Shown here piece after piece: positions 41,871-50,110 of a DNA stretch of 60,567 bases. The notes beneath the pieces are model-generated. The model did not search any database. It was not told the origin of the DNA and saw only the letters and a list, made by a program, of their open reading frames with translations. Source of the DNA: an uncultured Dechloromonas sp. (GTDB lineage: Bacteria > Pseudomonadota > Gammaproteobacteria > Burkholderiales > Rhodocyclaceae); NCBI GenBank assembly GCA_937996725.1, contig CALKUR010000117.1, forward strand, positions 1 through 60,567, in the 5' to 3' direction. Each line of letters starts with the position of its first letter. Within the stretch, counting starts at the first letter, position 1. The position numbers were made by a program, and so were the translations under genes.

Positions 41871-43418
41871 ATGGCGCACCGGAGGCTGCGGCTGTTTCTG
41901 GTGCTGGGCGATCAGCTACACCCGGATCCTCATCCGCTGTTGTCGCTGGCGAATCAGGACGATGATGTTCTGATGGTAGAAGCGCCCGATGAAGCAACCC
42001 ACGTGTGGAGCCATAAGGCTAGAATCACGCTGTTCTTTTCGGCGATGCGCCATTTCGCTGACCGCTGGAGAACGCGTTGTCGTTTAACCTATCGCCGAAT
42101 CGGTACCCATCCATTCAAGACGTTGACGGAAGCGCTGGATGATTTTGTCAGGCAGAACCCCGAAATAGAGCGTATCTGCCTGCTTGAGCCCGGCGATGCG
42201 CGGGTGACTGAAGCGCTCGTTATTTGTGGCGAACGAATTAATCGGCAAGTCGATTTTTATCCGGATCCCCATTTTTTGTGTAGCCGTGAGGATTTCGAGA
42301 CCTGGGCCAATCGGGGTGCGCAAAATCTGCGAATGGAGTTTTTCTATCGCTGGATGCGGCGCCGAACCGGCATCTTGATGCAGGATGATCAGCCGGTCGG
42401 TGGGCAGTGGAACTTTGATGCTGAAAACCGTGCTGGATTTGGTGCGGGTGGGCCAGCAGCAGTGCCAATACCAAAACGCTTTGTGCCGGATGACATTACG
42501 CGCGGGGCGATGGCGGATGTTGAAACGTTTTTTCCGCAACATCCCGGAATGCTCGCGGATTTTGCGTGGCCGGTGACGGCTCAGGAAGCGAATCTCGCCC
42601 TCGCTGATTTTATCGAGCACCGCCTCGCATCCTTCGGGCAATGGCAGGACGCGATGTGGCGGGACGAGCCTTTTCTCTGGCATTCGCTGATTTCTGCCGC
42701 GCTGAATCTCAAATTATTGGATCCACGCGATGTGATGGCAGCGGCGGAGACCGCTTTATTGAAAGGCTTGGCGCCACTGGCCGCCGTTGAAGGTTTTATT
42801 CGCCAGATTCTGGGCTGGCGCGAGTTCGTGCGGGGTATTTACTGGCGGCATGCCGCTGCATGGCCATCGACGAATGCACTCAATGCGAAAGAACCACTCC
42901 CGCGGTGGTACTGGAGTGGGCAAACCAAGGCAGCCTGCCTGAATGCGGCGATTTCACAGACCCTGAAATATGGTTATGCCCATCACATCCAACGATTGAT
43001 GGTGACCGGTAACTTCGCACTATTAGCAGGCCTGAATCCTCGAGAGGTTGCTGACTGGTATCTGGCAGTCTATGTGGACGCTGTGGCCTGGGTAGAAGAG
43101 CCCAATACGCTGGGCATGGCTTTATTTGCGCTGGGCGGTCGAATGACCAGCAAGCCTTATATCGCTTCGGGTGCGTACATCAAGCGCATGAGTAACTACT
43201 GTAAGCACTGCGCTTATCGACCGGAGCTGAGAACCGGTGCGCAGGCTTGCCCGTTCACCACGCTCTACTGGGACTTCCTGATGCGTCATGACCAGATGCT
43301 CCGGTCGAACCCGCGTATGGCGTTGGCCTATAAAAACCTCGACCGGATGGATGCGCAGGAGCAGGAAGCGATTCGCGATTGGGCGGCGGTGCGTCTGACG
43401 CAAATTGAATCGTTGTAG
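41871..43418 (+). CDS. Iron-sulfur (6-4)-type photolyase/cryptochrome (PhrB/FeS-BCP family)
   Basis: A 515-aa photolyase-related protein. With the ATG at 41871 the four cysteines C356, C444, C447 and C460 have exactly the spacing of the [4Fe-4S] ligands of Agrobacterium PhrB (350, 438, 441, 454). The FAD-domain segment YAHHIQRLMVTGNFALLAG and the N-terminal antenna-domain start LRLFLVLGDQLHPD are present. Members repair (6-4) photoproducts and use DMRL as antenna pigment; some act as light sensors. It probably forms an operon with the flavin reductase. Confidence 0.9.
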   Translation: MAHRRLRLFLVLGDQLHPDPHPLLSLANQDDDVLMVEAPDEATHVWSHKARITLFFSAMRHFADRWRTRCRLTYRRIGTHPFKTLTEALDDFVRQNPEIERICLLEPGDARVTEALVICGERINRQVDFYPDPHFLCSREDFETWANRGAQNLRMEFFYRWMRRRTGILMQDDQPVGGQWNFDAENRAGFGAGGPAAVPIPKRFVPDDITRGAMADVETFFPQHPGMLADFAWPVTAQEANLALADFIEHRLASFGQWQDAMWRDEPFLWHSLISAALNLKLLDPRDVMAAAETALLKGLAPLAAVEGFIRQILGWREFVRGIYWRHAAAWPSTNALNAKEPLPRWYWSGQTKAACLNAAISQTLKYGYAHHIQRLMVTGNFALLAGLNPREVADWYLAVYVDAVAWVEEPNTLGMALFALGGRMTSKPYIASGAYIKRMSNYCKHCAYRPELRTGAQACPFTTLYWDFLMRHDQMLRSNPRMALAYKNLDRMDAQEQEAIRDWAAVRLTQIESL

Positions 43419-43420
43419 GA

Positions 43421-43996
43421 CTATTGAGCTGGGTTGGTGACGTTGATTATCGGTGTAACGTCAAAACCCAATTTGACGGCTTTTTGTTTTAAACGATCCA
43501 CGATCTCTTGATCGAGCGCCGGTGTTCTGGCGAGAATCCATAGATAGCCTCGGCTCGGTGCGCCGACCATCACCCAGCGATACTCCGGATCCAGATCGAT
43601 AATCCAATAATCGCCCCACACAACGGGTAGCCATGCCATCCAGTCCGGCGCAAAGCGGACCCGCAACTGCCCTGGGTGTCGGAGGTCGGGAATTTCGGCG
43701 ATACCGCGGGCGCTGATTTGAGCGCTTTCGGTGCGACAACTATTGACGACATCAATTCGGTCATCGCTTCTGAGCGTGTATGTCGCGGTGATGTTATCGA
43801 TACAGTTTCGTTCAAACCACATGGGTAGGCGTGCGATTTCGTACCAACGGCCGCTGTACTTCTGAAGGTCGACGTTTTGTACCGTTGGCAGGTTCTCAGC
43901 CGCTTCTGCCCGAGTCAAGGCAGGCAGGCAGGCTGCAACAGCGAGCGAGAATGCCAACAAAGACTGCCAGCCAAATCGTGAACGACATACCATCAT
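43421..43996 (-). CDS. blc: Lipocalin family protein (Blc-like)
   Basis: A 191-aa lipocalin. The N-terminal signal region contains LAVAAC, which fits a lipobox (VAAC), so an outer-membrane lipoprotein like E. coli Blc is likely. The lipocalin signature GRWYEIARLPMWFERNC and the second conserved region VMVGAPSRGYLWILARTP are clear. These proteins bind fatty acids or lysophospholipids. Its end is 2 bases from the convergent photolyase stop. Confidence 0.9.
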   Translation of the reverse strand: MMVCRSRFGWQSLLAFSLAVAACLPALTRAEAAENLPTVQNVDLQKYSGRWYEIARLPMWFERNCIDNITATYTLRSDDRIDVVNSCRTESAQISARGIAEIPDLRHPGQLRVRFAPDWMAWLPVVWGDYWIIDLDPEYRWVMVGAPSRGYLWILARTPALDQEIVDRLKQKAVKLGFDVTPIINVTNPAQ

Positions 43997-44079
43997 GGGG
44001 TATCCCTATATAAAAGAGGGTTAACTTAAGCTTCCGGTAATAACCATCCGGCAAAATCTAGAAAATTCTGGAGATGATT

Positions 44080-44505
44080 ATGCATCGAACCCAATTTTTT
44101 CGTCTGTTTCGTTTTTCGACGCTAGCCTTGCTGCTCGGCGCATCGAGTTTTTGTCAGGCCGAGACGCCACAGACTTTTTTAGAAGAATACCGTCAAGCCG
44201 CGAAGGCGCAAAACCCCGGGTTCAAAGGGTTTTCTGCCGCTGCTGGCGAGAGCTTCTACAAAAATAAGCATGGCGGAGAGTGGAGTTGTGCGAGCTGCCA
44301 TACGGATAACCCTACGGCGACCGGTAAGCATATCGTCACGGGCAAGCTGATCCAGCCCATCTCGCCGAATGGCAACTCGGAGCGTTTTAGCGATGCTGCC
44401 AAGGTCAATAAATGGTTTAAACGTAACTGTAATGATGTCCTCAAACGCGAGTGCACAGCGGAAGAAAAAGGGAATGTGCTGACTTATCTGATGGCGGTGA
44501 AATGA
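44080..44505 (+). CDS. shp: SHP-type cytochrome c (DUF1924)
   Basis: A small periplasmic monoheme cytochrome, about 141 aa. The ATG at 44080 (six bases after TGGAG) precedes a signal peptide ending SFCQA. The heme motif is CASCH. The segment KWFKRNCNDVLKRECTAEE has the two cysteines (disulfide) and the asparagine that is the sixth heme ligand of sphaeroides heme protein, which binds oxygen on reduction. It overlaps the diheme cytochrome gene (ATGATGA), the same order as in known SHP clusters. Gene symbol is by analogy. Confidence 0.85.
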   Translation: MHRTQFFRLFRFSTLALLLGASSFCQAETPQTFLEEYRQAAKAQNPGFKGFSAAAGESFYKNKHGGEWSCASCHTDNPTATGKHIVTGKLIQPISPNGNSERFSDAAKVNKWFKRNCNDVLKRECTAEEKGNVLTYLMAVK

Positions 44506-44993
44506 TGAAAGCAAACCTGGCAATGAAGCGGGCAATTAAAACTATTGGATGGGTCATGGTTTTGGGATGCCTCTCGGCAGAAAGGGTGGCGCATGCAGGC
44601 AGCCATCAGTACGGCCCTTATCCTGCAAAATACGCCGAAGAGTGCGGTAGTTGCCATGTGCCCTATCCGCCGCAGCGCATGACTGCGGCAGGGTGGGAAA
44701 TACAAATGCGACACCTGAAACAGCACTATGGGTCGGATGCCAGCGTCGATGCCCCGACCCATCAGGCACTCTTGTCATACCTTGTTGCGAACGCCTCTCC
44801 GAAAGACAAGAGTGCGCCCGCCGATCCGACAGCGCGCATGACTAAGACCCGCTGGTTCGTCAAAGAGCATGGCACGACACCGCCCAAGGGGCAGAGTTTT
44901 AGCAACTGCGCTGCGTGCCACACGCAGGCAGAAAAGGGAGATTTCTCCGAGCGCACATTGAAAACACCAGCAGGGTGGAATCATGGAGACTAA
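44502..44993 (+). CDS. dhc: Diheme cytochrome c (DHC)
   Basis: About 163 aa with a signal peptide (TIGWVMVLGCLSAERVAHA) and two heme-binding motifs, CGSCH and CAACH. The first domain has CHVPYPPQRMTAAGWE and the second is close to the C-terminus, as in DHC, the electron donor for SHP. Start codon ATG overlaps the shp stop; the 3' end overlaps the cytochrome b561 start by 11 bases. Confidence 0.87.
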   Translation: MMKANLAMKRAIKTIGWVMVLGCLSAERVAHAGSHQYGPYPAKYAEECGSCHVPYPPQRMTAAGWEIQMRHLKQHYGSDASVDAPTHQALLSYLVANASPKDKSAPADPTARMTKTRWFVKEHGTTPPKGQSFSNCAACHTQAEKGDFSERTLKTPAGWNHGD

Positions 44994-45666
44994 TACCGCG
45001 CGCATATCAGCTGATCTGTCCGAACATATCGATACAGGGCGTAGCCGTATTCTGGTTTGGGACATTCCTACTCGGTTGTTCCACTGGTCGCTTGTTGTCT
45101 GCTTCGTTATCGCCTATTTGACCAGCGAATCAGAACGCTGGCAGCTGTGGCATGTGACAGCCGGGTATACCTTTGGTGCGCTGTTGGTCTTTCGCCTAGT
45201 TTGGGGCGCAATCGGTAGCCGATATGCGCGTTTTAGTAATTTCGTTCGGGGCCCGAAACAGACGATGCGCTATCTCGGTAGCCTCCTGACACGCCACCCG
45301 CAGCACTATGTAGGCCATAACCCCGCAGGTGCATGGGCGATCGTGGGCATGATTGGGCTGGGGTTGCTTGTCGTATTCACGGGCTGGGCCAGCTTTAACG
45401 ATTATGGCGACTGGTTCGGAGAACTGCACGAGGGGATCGTTAATGCGCTGATTGTGGTGATTGGTGTTCACATCGGTGGCGTTATCGTGTCGAGCTTCCT
45501 ACATCACGAAAACTTGGTCCGATCCATGGTGAATGGCTACAAGCAGGGCAAGCTGATCGATGCTATACGTTATCCGCAATGGGTTGTCGGTGCCTTGCTC
45601 GTACTGGGCATGGGAACTTTTCTTTGGGCGCTGCTGACCAGCCGTTTGCCGGCGTTGCTGCCCTGA
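44983..45666 (+). CDS. Cytochrome b561-family membrane protein
   Basis: A 227-aa bacterial b561-type protein with four main hydrophobic helices and conserved heme histidines: LFHWSLVV, WHVTAGYTFGALLVFRLVWG, HEGIVNALIVVIGVHIGG. It likely passes electrons from the quinone pool to the diheme cytochrome. Overlap with the upstream gene indicates one mRNA. A strong hairpin follows immediately after the stop. Confidence 0.88.
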   Translation: METNTARISADLSEHIDTGRSRILVWDIPTRLFHWSLVVCFVIAYLTSESERWQLWHVTAGYTFGALLVFRLVWGAIGSRYARFSNFVRGPKQTMRYLGSLLTRHPQHYVGHNPAGAWAIVGMIGLGLLVVFTGWASFNDYGDWFGELHEGIVNALIVVIGVHIGGVIVSSFLHHENLVRSMVNGYKQGKLIDAIRYPQWVVGALLVLGMGTFLWALLTSRLPALLP

Positions 45667-45667
45667 A

Positions 45668-45696
45668 TCCGGGGTTCGGGCATACTGAACCCTGGA
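45668..45696 (+). promoter_or_regulatory. Hairpin between cytochrome b561 and response regulator genes
   Basis: TCCGGGGTTC (45668-45677) and GAACCCTGGA (45687-45696) form a 10-bp stem with one G-U pair and a 9-base loop. It is not followed by a T-run, so full termination is doubtful; partial attenuation or mRNA protection between cytochrome and regulator genes is inferred. Confidence 0.45.
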
Positions 45697-45721
45697 TAGA
45701 TTCAAGCCGCAGGAGAAGAAG

Positions 45722-46378
45722 GTGCGTATTCTGATCGTAGAAGATGATCCGATGCTGGGCGAAGGCCTGCAGACCGGTTTGCGTCAGGCTGGGTTTCAAC
45801 CGGAATGGGTCAAAGACGGTGAGGCAGCTTGGCAGATTCTGCGTCACGAGCCTTTTAGCGCCGTAGTGCTGGATCTGGGCCTGCCCAAAATGGACGGCTT
45901 GGAAGTATTGAAGCGCGTTCGCGCAGAAGGGCAGAAGCTGCCAGTGCTGGTGCTGACGGCTCGCGATACTGCTAATGACGTGATTTCTGGGCTTGATTCC
46001 GGTGCCGATGATTACATGGTGAAGCCTTGTGATCTGGGCGAGCTCGGCGCTCGCTTGCGTGCACTGGTCCGTCGTGCGGCTGGTACCGCAGCGCCCATCA
46101 TGCAGATAGGGGAGCTATCGCTGGATCCAGCCTCCCGCGCCGTGCGCTATCAAGGCCATGACGTTGAGCTGTCACCGCGAGAGTTCGATTTGTTGCACGA
46201 GCTGATGCTCAACGCCGGGAAAGTGCTGACGCGTGCGCAACTGGAGTCGAAAATTTATCCTTGGGGCGAGGAAGTCGAATCAAACGCACTAGAGGTTCAT
46301 GTGCATCACTTGCGCCGCAAGACGAGTAGCGAAACCATTAAAACCGTCCGCGGCGTCGGCTATCTGATTCCTCGATGA
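45722..46378 (+). CDS. OmpR-family response regulator (QseB-like)
   Basis: A 218-aa regulator: receiver domain with the phospho-Asp D51 in VVLDLGLPKMDG and the lysine in YMVKPCDL, then a winged helix from about residue 125 (SPREFDLLHELMLNAGKVLTRAQLE). Start is GTG with AGGAGAAG upstream. Of the QseB/PmrA type; located directly after the SHP cytochrome cluster, which it may control. It overlaps its kinase by four bases. Confidence 0.92.
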   Translation: MRILIVEDDPMLGEGLQTGLRQAGFQPEWVKDGEAAWQILRHEPFSAVVLDLGLPKMDGLEVLKRVRAEGQKLPVLVLTARDTANDVISGLDSGADDYMVKPCDLGELGARLRALVRRAAGTAAPIMQIGELSLDPASRAVRYQGHDVELSPREFDLLHELMLNAGKVLTRAQLESKIYPWGEEVESNALEVHVHHLRRKTSSETIKTVRGVGYLIPR

Positions 46379-47736
46379 TTGCCGGGTTCTGGCGCCGAGA
46401 TTCAGGCAGCTTACAGTTACAGCTGCTGGCCGGAACACTCGCCTTTGTGAGTGCCGTCTGGCTGGTGTTAAGTGTGGTCGCTTGGCGCGAAGCGGAATCG
46501 GAAGCGGAAGAGTTATTTGATGCCCACCTGGCACAGACAGCAGCCTTGCTCGTCGTTTTGAGCAGTGAGGAATCGAGCGACCTACCGGAAGAACTGCCGT
46601 CACATCGCTATGCCCGCAAGGTGGCGTTCCAGATCTGGTCGGATAAAGGCAAATTGTTGGCACGATCCACCACCGCGCCGCGCGAGCCGCTGACCGACCA
46701 AACCAGAGGCTTTTCGGATCGGCGAATCGATGGCCGATCTTGGCGCATCTATAGCAAACTGGACGAGCGGCACCACCACCGCATCCTGGTTGCGGAAAGT
46801 TACGAGGCGCGCAATGCCGTCGGTAGAGAGCTGGCTAAACACCTGCTGACGCCGCTGATTTTTGCGTTACCTTCCCTCGCGCTGGGATTGGTGCTGCTCA
46901 TGCGGCAGCGTTTCAAGCCGCTCCATCGACTGGCCACTTCGATCGGCCAGCGGTCACCGGATCGACTAGACCCCATCGCCGAGACCGGTGTGCCCAATGA
47001 GATCCGGCCAATTATTGAACAGACTAATCGGTTACTACGGCGTGTCTCGGATTCGATTGAACAGGAAAGGCGTTTTACCGCGGATGCCGCGCATGAGATT
47101 CGCACGCCGCTCGCGGTGATCCGGACCTATGCCCAGGTCGCAGCGGCGGCAACGGAGCCCGAAGAGCGCTCTCGGGCGTTAAATTCCGTCGTGCAGGCCA
47201 GCGACCGTGCGACGCATCTGCTTGCACAGCTATTGACCATGGCGCGCCTCGATAACGATGCGCTGACACGCAACTTTGTGAACTGCGATCTGCGCAAGAT
47301 CGCCGTCGACGTGATTGCCGAAATTACACCGCAAGCCCTCGATAAGAACGTCGAGGTTATGCTCGATGAGGGGCAAGTGGCTCGGGTCCAGGGAGAGCCA
47401 GCCTTACTGGCTGTGTTGTTGAGAAACCTGATTGACAATGCGATCCGCTACTCACCACCCGAAACTTTTGTGGCGGTGACGATCAAGTTGATCGATGGTC
47501 AGGTGAGGTTAACAGTCAGTGATCAGGGGCCGGGCATTCCTGAACACGAACGTGAACGGGTGCTTTCACGCTTCACCCGGCTTGGAGCGAGTGATGCGCC
47601 GGGTTCGGGGCTAGGGTTGTCGATCGCCCTGCGAATCGCACAGTTGCATGGCGCATCACTCGTACTGCAAGACGGTCCTGGTGAGTATGGATTAAGCGTA
47701 TGCGCAAACTTCCGGGAAGTCGCCGAGCCGCTGTGA
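46375..47736 (+). CDS. Sensor histidine kinase (QseC-like)
   Basis: A 453-aa kinase with two membrane helices (about 15-35 and 155-175) bounding a periplasmic sensor of ~120 residues, the HAMP-like linker, then the H-box with H240 in ADAAHEIRTPLAV, the N-box NLIDNAIRYSPP, and G-boxes DQGPGIPE and GSGLGLSIALRI. Forms the two-component pair with the upstream regulator. Confidence 0.92.
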   Translation: MIAGFWRRDSGSLQLQLLAGTLAFVSAVWLVLSVVAWREAESEAEELFDAHLAQTAALLVVLSSEESSDLPEELPSHRYARKVAFQIWSDKGKLLARSTTAPREPLTDQTRGFSDRRIDGRSWRIYSKLDERHHHRILVAESYEARNAVGRELAKHLLTPLIFALPSLALGLVLLMRQRFKPLHRLATSIGQRSPDRLDPIAETGVPNEIRPIIEQTNRLLRRVSDSIEQERRFTADAAHEIRTPLAVIRTYAQVAAAATEPEERSRALNSVVQASDRATHLLAQLLTMARLDNDALTRNFVNCDLRKIAVDVIAEITPQALDKNVEVMLDEGQVARVQGEPALLAVLLRNLIDNAIRYSPPETFVAVTIKLIDGQVRLTVSDQGPGIPEHERERVLSRFTRLGASDAPGSGLGLSIALRIAQLHGASLVLQDGPGEYGLSVCANFREVAEPL

Positions 47737-47748
47737 TGAACCCAACCC

Positions 47749-48390
47749 TTAGGGGGCAAGCTGGCGCAACCGATGAAACAGATTCACTATGGCTACGGCG
47801 CTCAGCATGAGAATCATGGAACCGACGATGTCGCCAGCTGCCATTGCCGCCCAGAGACGGAACGCCTCGGCTTGTGAAGGGTCGCTATAGGCAATTTCGA
47901 TGGGGTGGTACGCATAGATTATTTGATGTAGTGACGCTGAAAGCAGCCCTTGCGAAAAAACGATGGTTAGCAGGTCGCTAAAAGCGAGCTCGTCGAGATT
48001 GCCGCCGATGCGTCGCCACCAGCAAACAAGCGCCATCATGAGATAGGCAGAAAATGCCGAGACGGCTGCGACAATACAGATGTGAAAAAAGTTCATCGTC
48101 TCGACATGACCCATATAGCCAATGGTCGATAGGATCGAACCCAAAAACACACCCACAGCGCCACGAAAGCCGAAGATCAAGACGGACAACGTGCGGATGC
48201 CGGCCGGAAGAAAGATTAACGACACACCCAGCGCGTAATCGAAGGCCGTGAGCTGTGACTGAATCAGCCACATGGCGTACCAACCGATAAATCCGAAAAG
48301 AAACGGAGTTAGCGGGGCATTCATGATCGCTTCAAGGCGGTTTGGCTGATTCGACGACATGTGGGCCATTTTAAGCCATGTAAATGGCAT
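47749..48390 (-). CDS. MASE1-like integral membrane protein
   Basis: Up to 213 aa (start uncertain; ATGs at 48390, 48369, 48360 and 48324, the last giving MNAPLTPFLFGFIG). Five to six hydrophobic helices, with FLPAGIRTLSVLIFGFRGAVGVFLGS matching the MASE1 sensor region. No GGDEF, kinase or other output domain follows, so it is a stand-alone membrane sensor-like module. Convergent with the QseC-like gene. Function unknown. Confidence 0.6.
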   Translation of the reverse strand: MPFTWLKMAHMSSNQPNRLEAIMNAPLTPFLFGFIGWYAMWLIQSQLTAFDYALGVSLIFLPAGIRTLSVLIFGFRGAVGVFLGSILSTIGYMGHVETMNFFHICIVAAVSAFSAYLMMALVCWWRRIGGNLDELAFSDLLTIVFSQGLLSASLHQIIYAYHPIEIAYSDPSQAEAFRLWAAMAAGDIVGSMILMLSAVAIVNLFHRLRQLAP

Positions 48391-48441
48391 TTTGCCGAAG
48401 CGTGCCCGCTCGATCGATTACAATGGCGATCTATCAAACCC

Positions 48442-48515
48442 GCGGGCGTCGTATAGTGGCATTACCTAAGCTTCCCAAGCTTATGAGGAGGGTTCGATTC
48501 CCTTCGCCCGCTCCA
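48442..48515 (+). tRNA. tRNA-Gly (anticodon CCC)
   Basis: Acceptor arms GCGGGCG (48442-48448) and CGCCCGC (48505-48511) pair perfectly. The anticodon stem TAAGC/GCTTA closes the 7-base loop TTCCCAA (anticodon CCC, reading GGG), and the T arm contains GGTTCGATTCC. The CCA end is encoded. The thiS gene begins 17 bases downstream. Confidence 0.93.
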
Positions 48516-48531
48516 CAGAATCTCATCTTCC

Positions 48532-48732
48532 ATGAATCTGACCGTTAACGGCAAAGCACACGAATGCCCACCCGATACAACGGTGAGTGTTTTGCTTGAA
48601 CAGTTGGCATTGGCTGGCCGCCGTGTGGCAGTTGAGCGTAACGGAGATATTGTGCCGCGTAGTCAGCACTTGGACACGCTGCTGCTCGAAGGCGATGAGA
48701 TCGAGATTGTCGTCGCCGTTGGCGGAGGTTAA
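48532..48732 (+). CDS. thiS: Sulfur carrier protein ThiS
   Basis: A 66-aa ubiquitin-like protein ending VAVGGG; the C-terminal Gly-Gly is adenylated and then thiocarboxylated to deliver sulfur to the thiazole of thiamine. The N-terminus MNLTVNGKAHECP matches the family. It is two bases upstream of thiG. No TPP riboswitch fits in the 16 bases between the tRNA and this start. Confidence 0.94.
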   Translation: MNLTVNGKAHECPPDTTVSVLLEQLALAGRRVAVERNGDIVPRSQHLDTLLLEGDEIEIVVAVGGG

Positions 48733-48734
48733 GC

Positions 48735-49535
48735 GTGCAACCCCAGGATGCCATGAATGCCGTAACAATCGGCAGCAAGACTTATCGTTCCCGTCTCTTG
48801 GTGGGTACCGGTAAATACAAAGATTTTGACGAAACCGGCCGCGCGATTGCGGCTTCGGGTGCCGAAATCGTGACGGTTGCGATTCGCCGCACCAATATTG
48901 GTCAAGATGCGGGCGCACCGAATTTGCTGGATGTGATTCCGCCGGATCGTTACACCATTTTGCCGAATACGGCAGGATGCTACACGGCCGATGATGCCGT
49001 GCGCACATTGCGTCTTGCGCGCGAATTGCTGGATGGTCATCCGCTGTGCAAGCTGGAAGTGCTGGGGGATCAGACCAGCCTGTTCCCGAACATGCCGGAA
49101 ACGCTGAAGGCCGCCGAAACACTGGTTCGGGAAGGCTTCGAAGTCATGGTCTACTGCTCGGACGATCCGATTCAGGCCAAGATGCTCGAAGACATTGGTT
49201 GCGTTGCCATCATGCCGCTTGCGTCGCTGATTGGCTCGGGCATGGGCATTCTCAATCCTTGGAATCTGCGCCTGATTCTAGATCAGGCCAAAGTGCCGGT
49301 TATTGTAGACGCCGGTGTGGGCACGGCCTCCGATGCGACGATTGCGATGGAACTCGGTTGCTCAGGCGTGCTGATGAATACGGCGATCGCACATGCCCAG
49401 GATCCGGTGCTGATGGCGACTGCCATGAAGCTGGCCGTAGAATCTGGTCGTTCGGCTTACCTGGCCGGCCGTATGCCCCGCAAGTTTTACAGCGCTGATC
49501 CGAGCTCGCCGACTACGGGCCTAATTGGCCGCTAG
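48735..49535 (+). CDS. thiG: Thiazole synthase ThiG
   Basis: Builds the thiazole phosphate from DXP, dehydroglycine and ThiS thiocarboxylate. 266 aa from the GTG at 48735 (an ATG at 48753 would give 260). Signatures: SRLLVGTGKYKDF, TAGCYTADDAVRTLRLARE, KLEVLGDQTSLFPN, MPLASLIGSGMGILNPWNL, and DAGVGTASDATIAMELG. Confidence 0.96.
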   Translation: MQPQDAMNAVTIGSKTYRSRLLVGTGKYKDFDETGRAIAASGAEIVTVAIRRTNIGQDAGAPNLLDVIPPDRYTILPNTAGCYTADDAVRTLRLARELLDGHPLCKLEVLGDQTSLFPNMPETLKAAETLVREGFEVMVYCSDDPIQAKMLEDIGCVAIMPLASLIGSGMGILNPWNLRLILDQAKVPVIVDAGVGTASDATIAMELGCSGVLMNTAIAHAQDPVLMATAMKLAVESGRSAYLAGRMPRKFYSADPSSPTTGLIGR

Positions 49536-49561
49536 TCATCGCATCATCAGTAAGTCTCGAT

Positions 49562-50110
49562 ATGAAACAAAGGCTCGTTGCAGCATTGTGGCTATTCGCA
49601 GTCATGACAGCGAACGCTACAGATGCGCCAAGGCCCCATGCCTATGCATTTGACCAGCCGGAAATACTGGCCACCCAGCGCGTATTTGGTATTGGTAATG
49701 CCGTGACGCTACTGGGTGCGGTGTGTGAAGATGATCCGCTGGCAACCGCCAGTTATGCCCAGTGGTTAGTTGTTAATGGCGTAACCCTGAGACAGATCAC
49801 TATCCGTCTTGCAGATTACTACCGGATATCGAGTCAATCGGATGATTTGCAGCAACGCGTAGCGACCACGATGCACCTGAAGTCGCGTCTAAACTTATCG
49901 GACGATGCTAAGTCGGACGCTTGCGCGAGTTTGCCGGAGACGCTGGCGTTGCCCAGCATGAACCTGGCTAAGCGTTATGACGCAGTACTGCTGGAGGTCA
50001 AAAATCCGGATTATCTGAAACAAAAGCGCCCTGCAATGCCTGCTGAAAATAAACAACCCGAATCTGTTGAAAGTAGCGATGATCGAGAAGAGCAAACCCG
50101 TTCTGAGTGA
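49562..50110 (+). CDS. Hypothetical secreted protein between thiG and trmB
   Basis: A 182-aa protein I do not recognise. It has a signal peptide (LVAALWLFAVMTANA, cleavage before TDAPRP), a ~130-residue body with two cysteines (AVCEDD; SDACAS) that could form a disulfide, and a charged, disordered C-terminal tail (QKRPAMPAENKQPE...). It overlaps the trmB start by 32 bases, so the 3' end codes in two frames. A periplasmic location is inferred. Confidence 0.65.
   Translation: MKQRLVAALWLFAVMTANATDAPRPHAYAFDQPEILATQRVFGIGNAVTLLGAVCEDDPLATASYAQWLVVNGVTLRQITIRLADYYRISSQSDDLQQRVATTMHLKSRLNLSDDAKSDACASLPETLALPSMNLAKRYDAVLLEVKNPDYLKQKRPAMPAENKQPESVESSDDREEQTRSE

Noticed and set aside
48391..48531. 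TPP riboswitch upstream of thiS
   Set aside because: No CTGAGA or ACCTGATCTGG-type core is present, and the space is filled by the tRNA.
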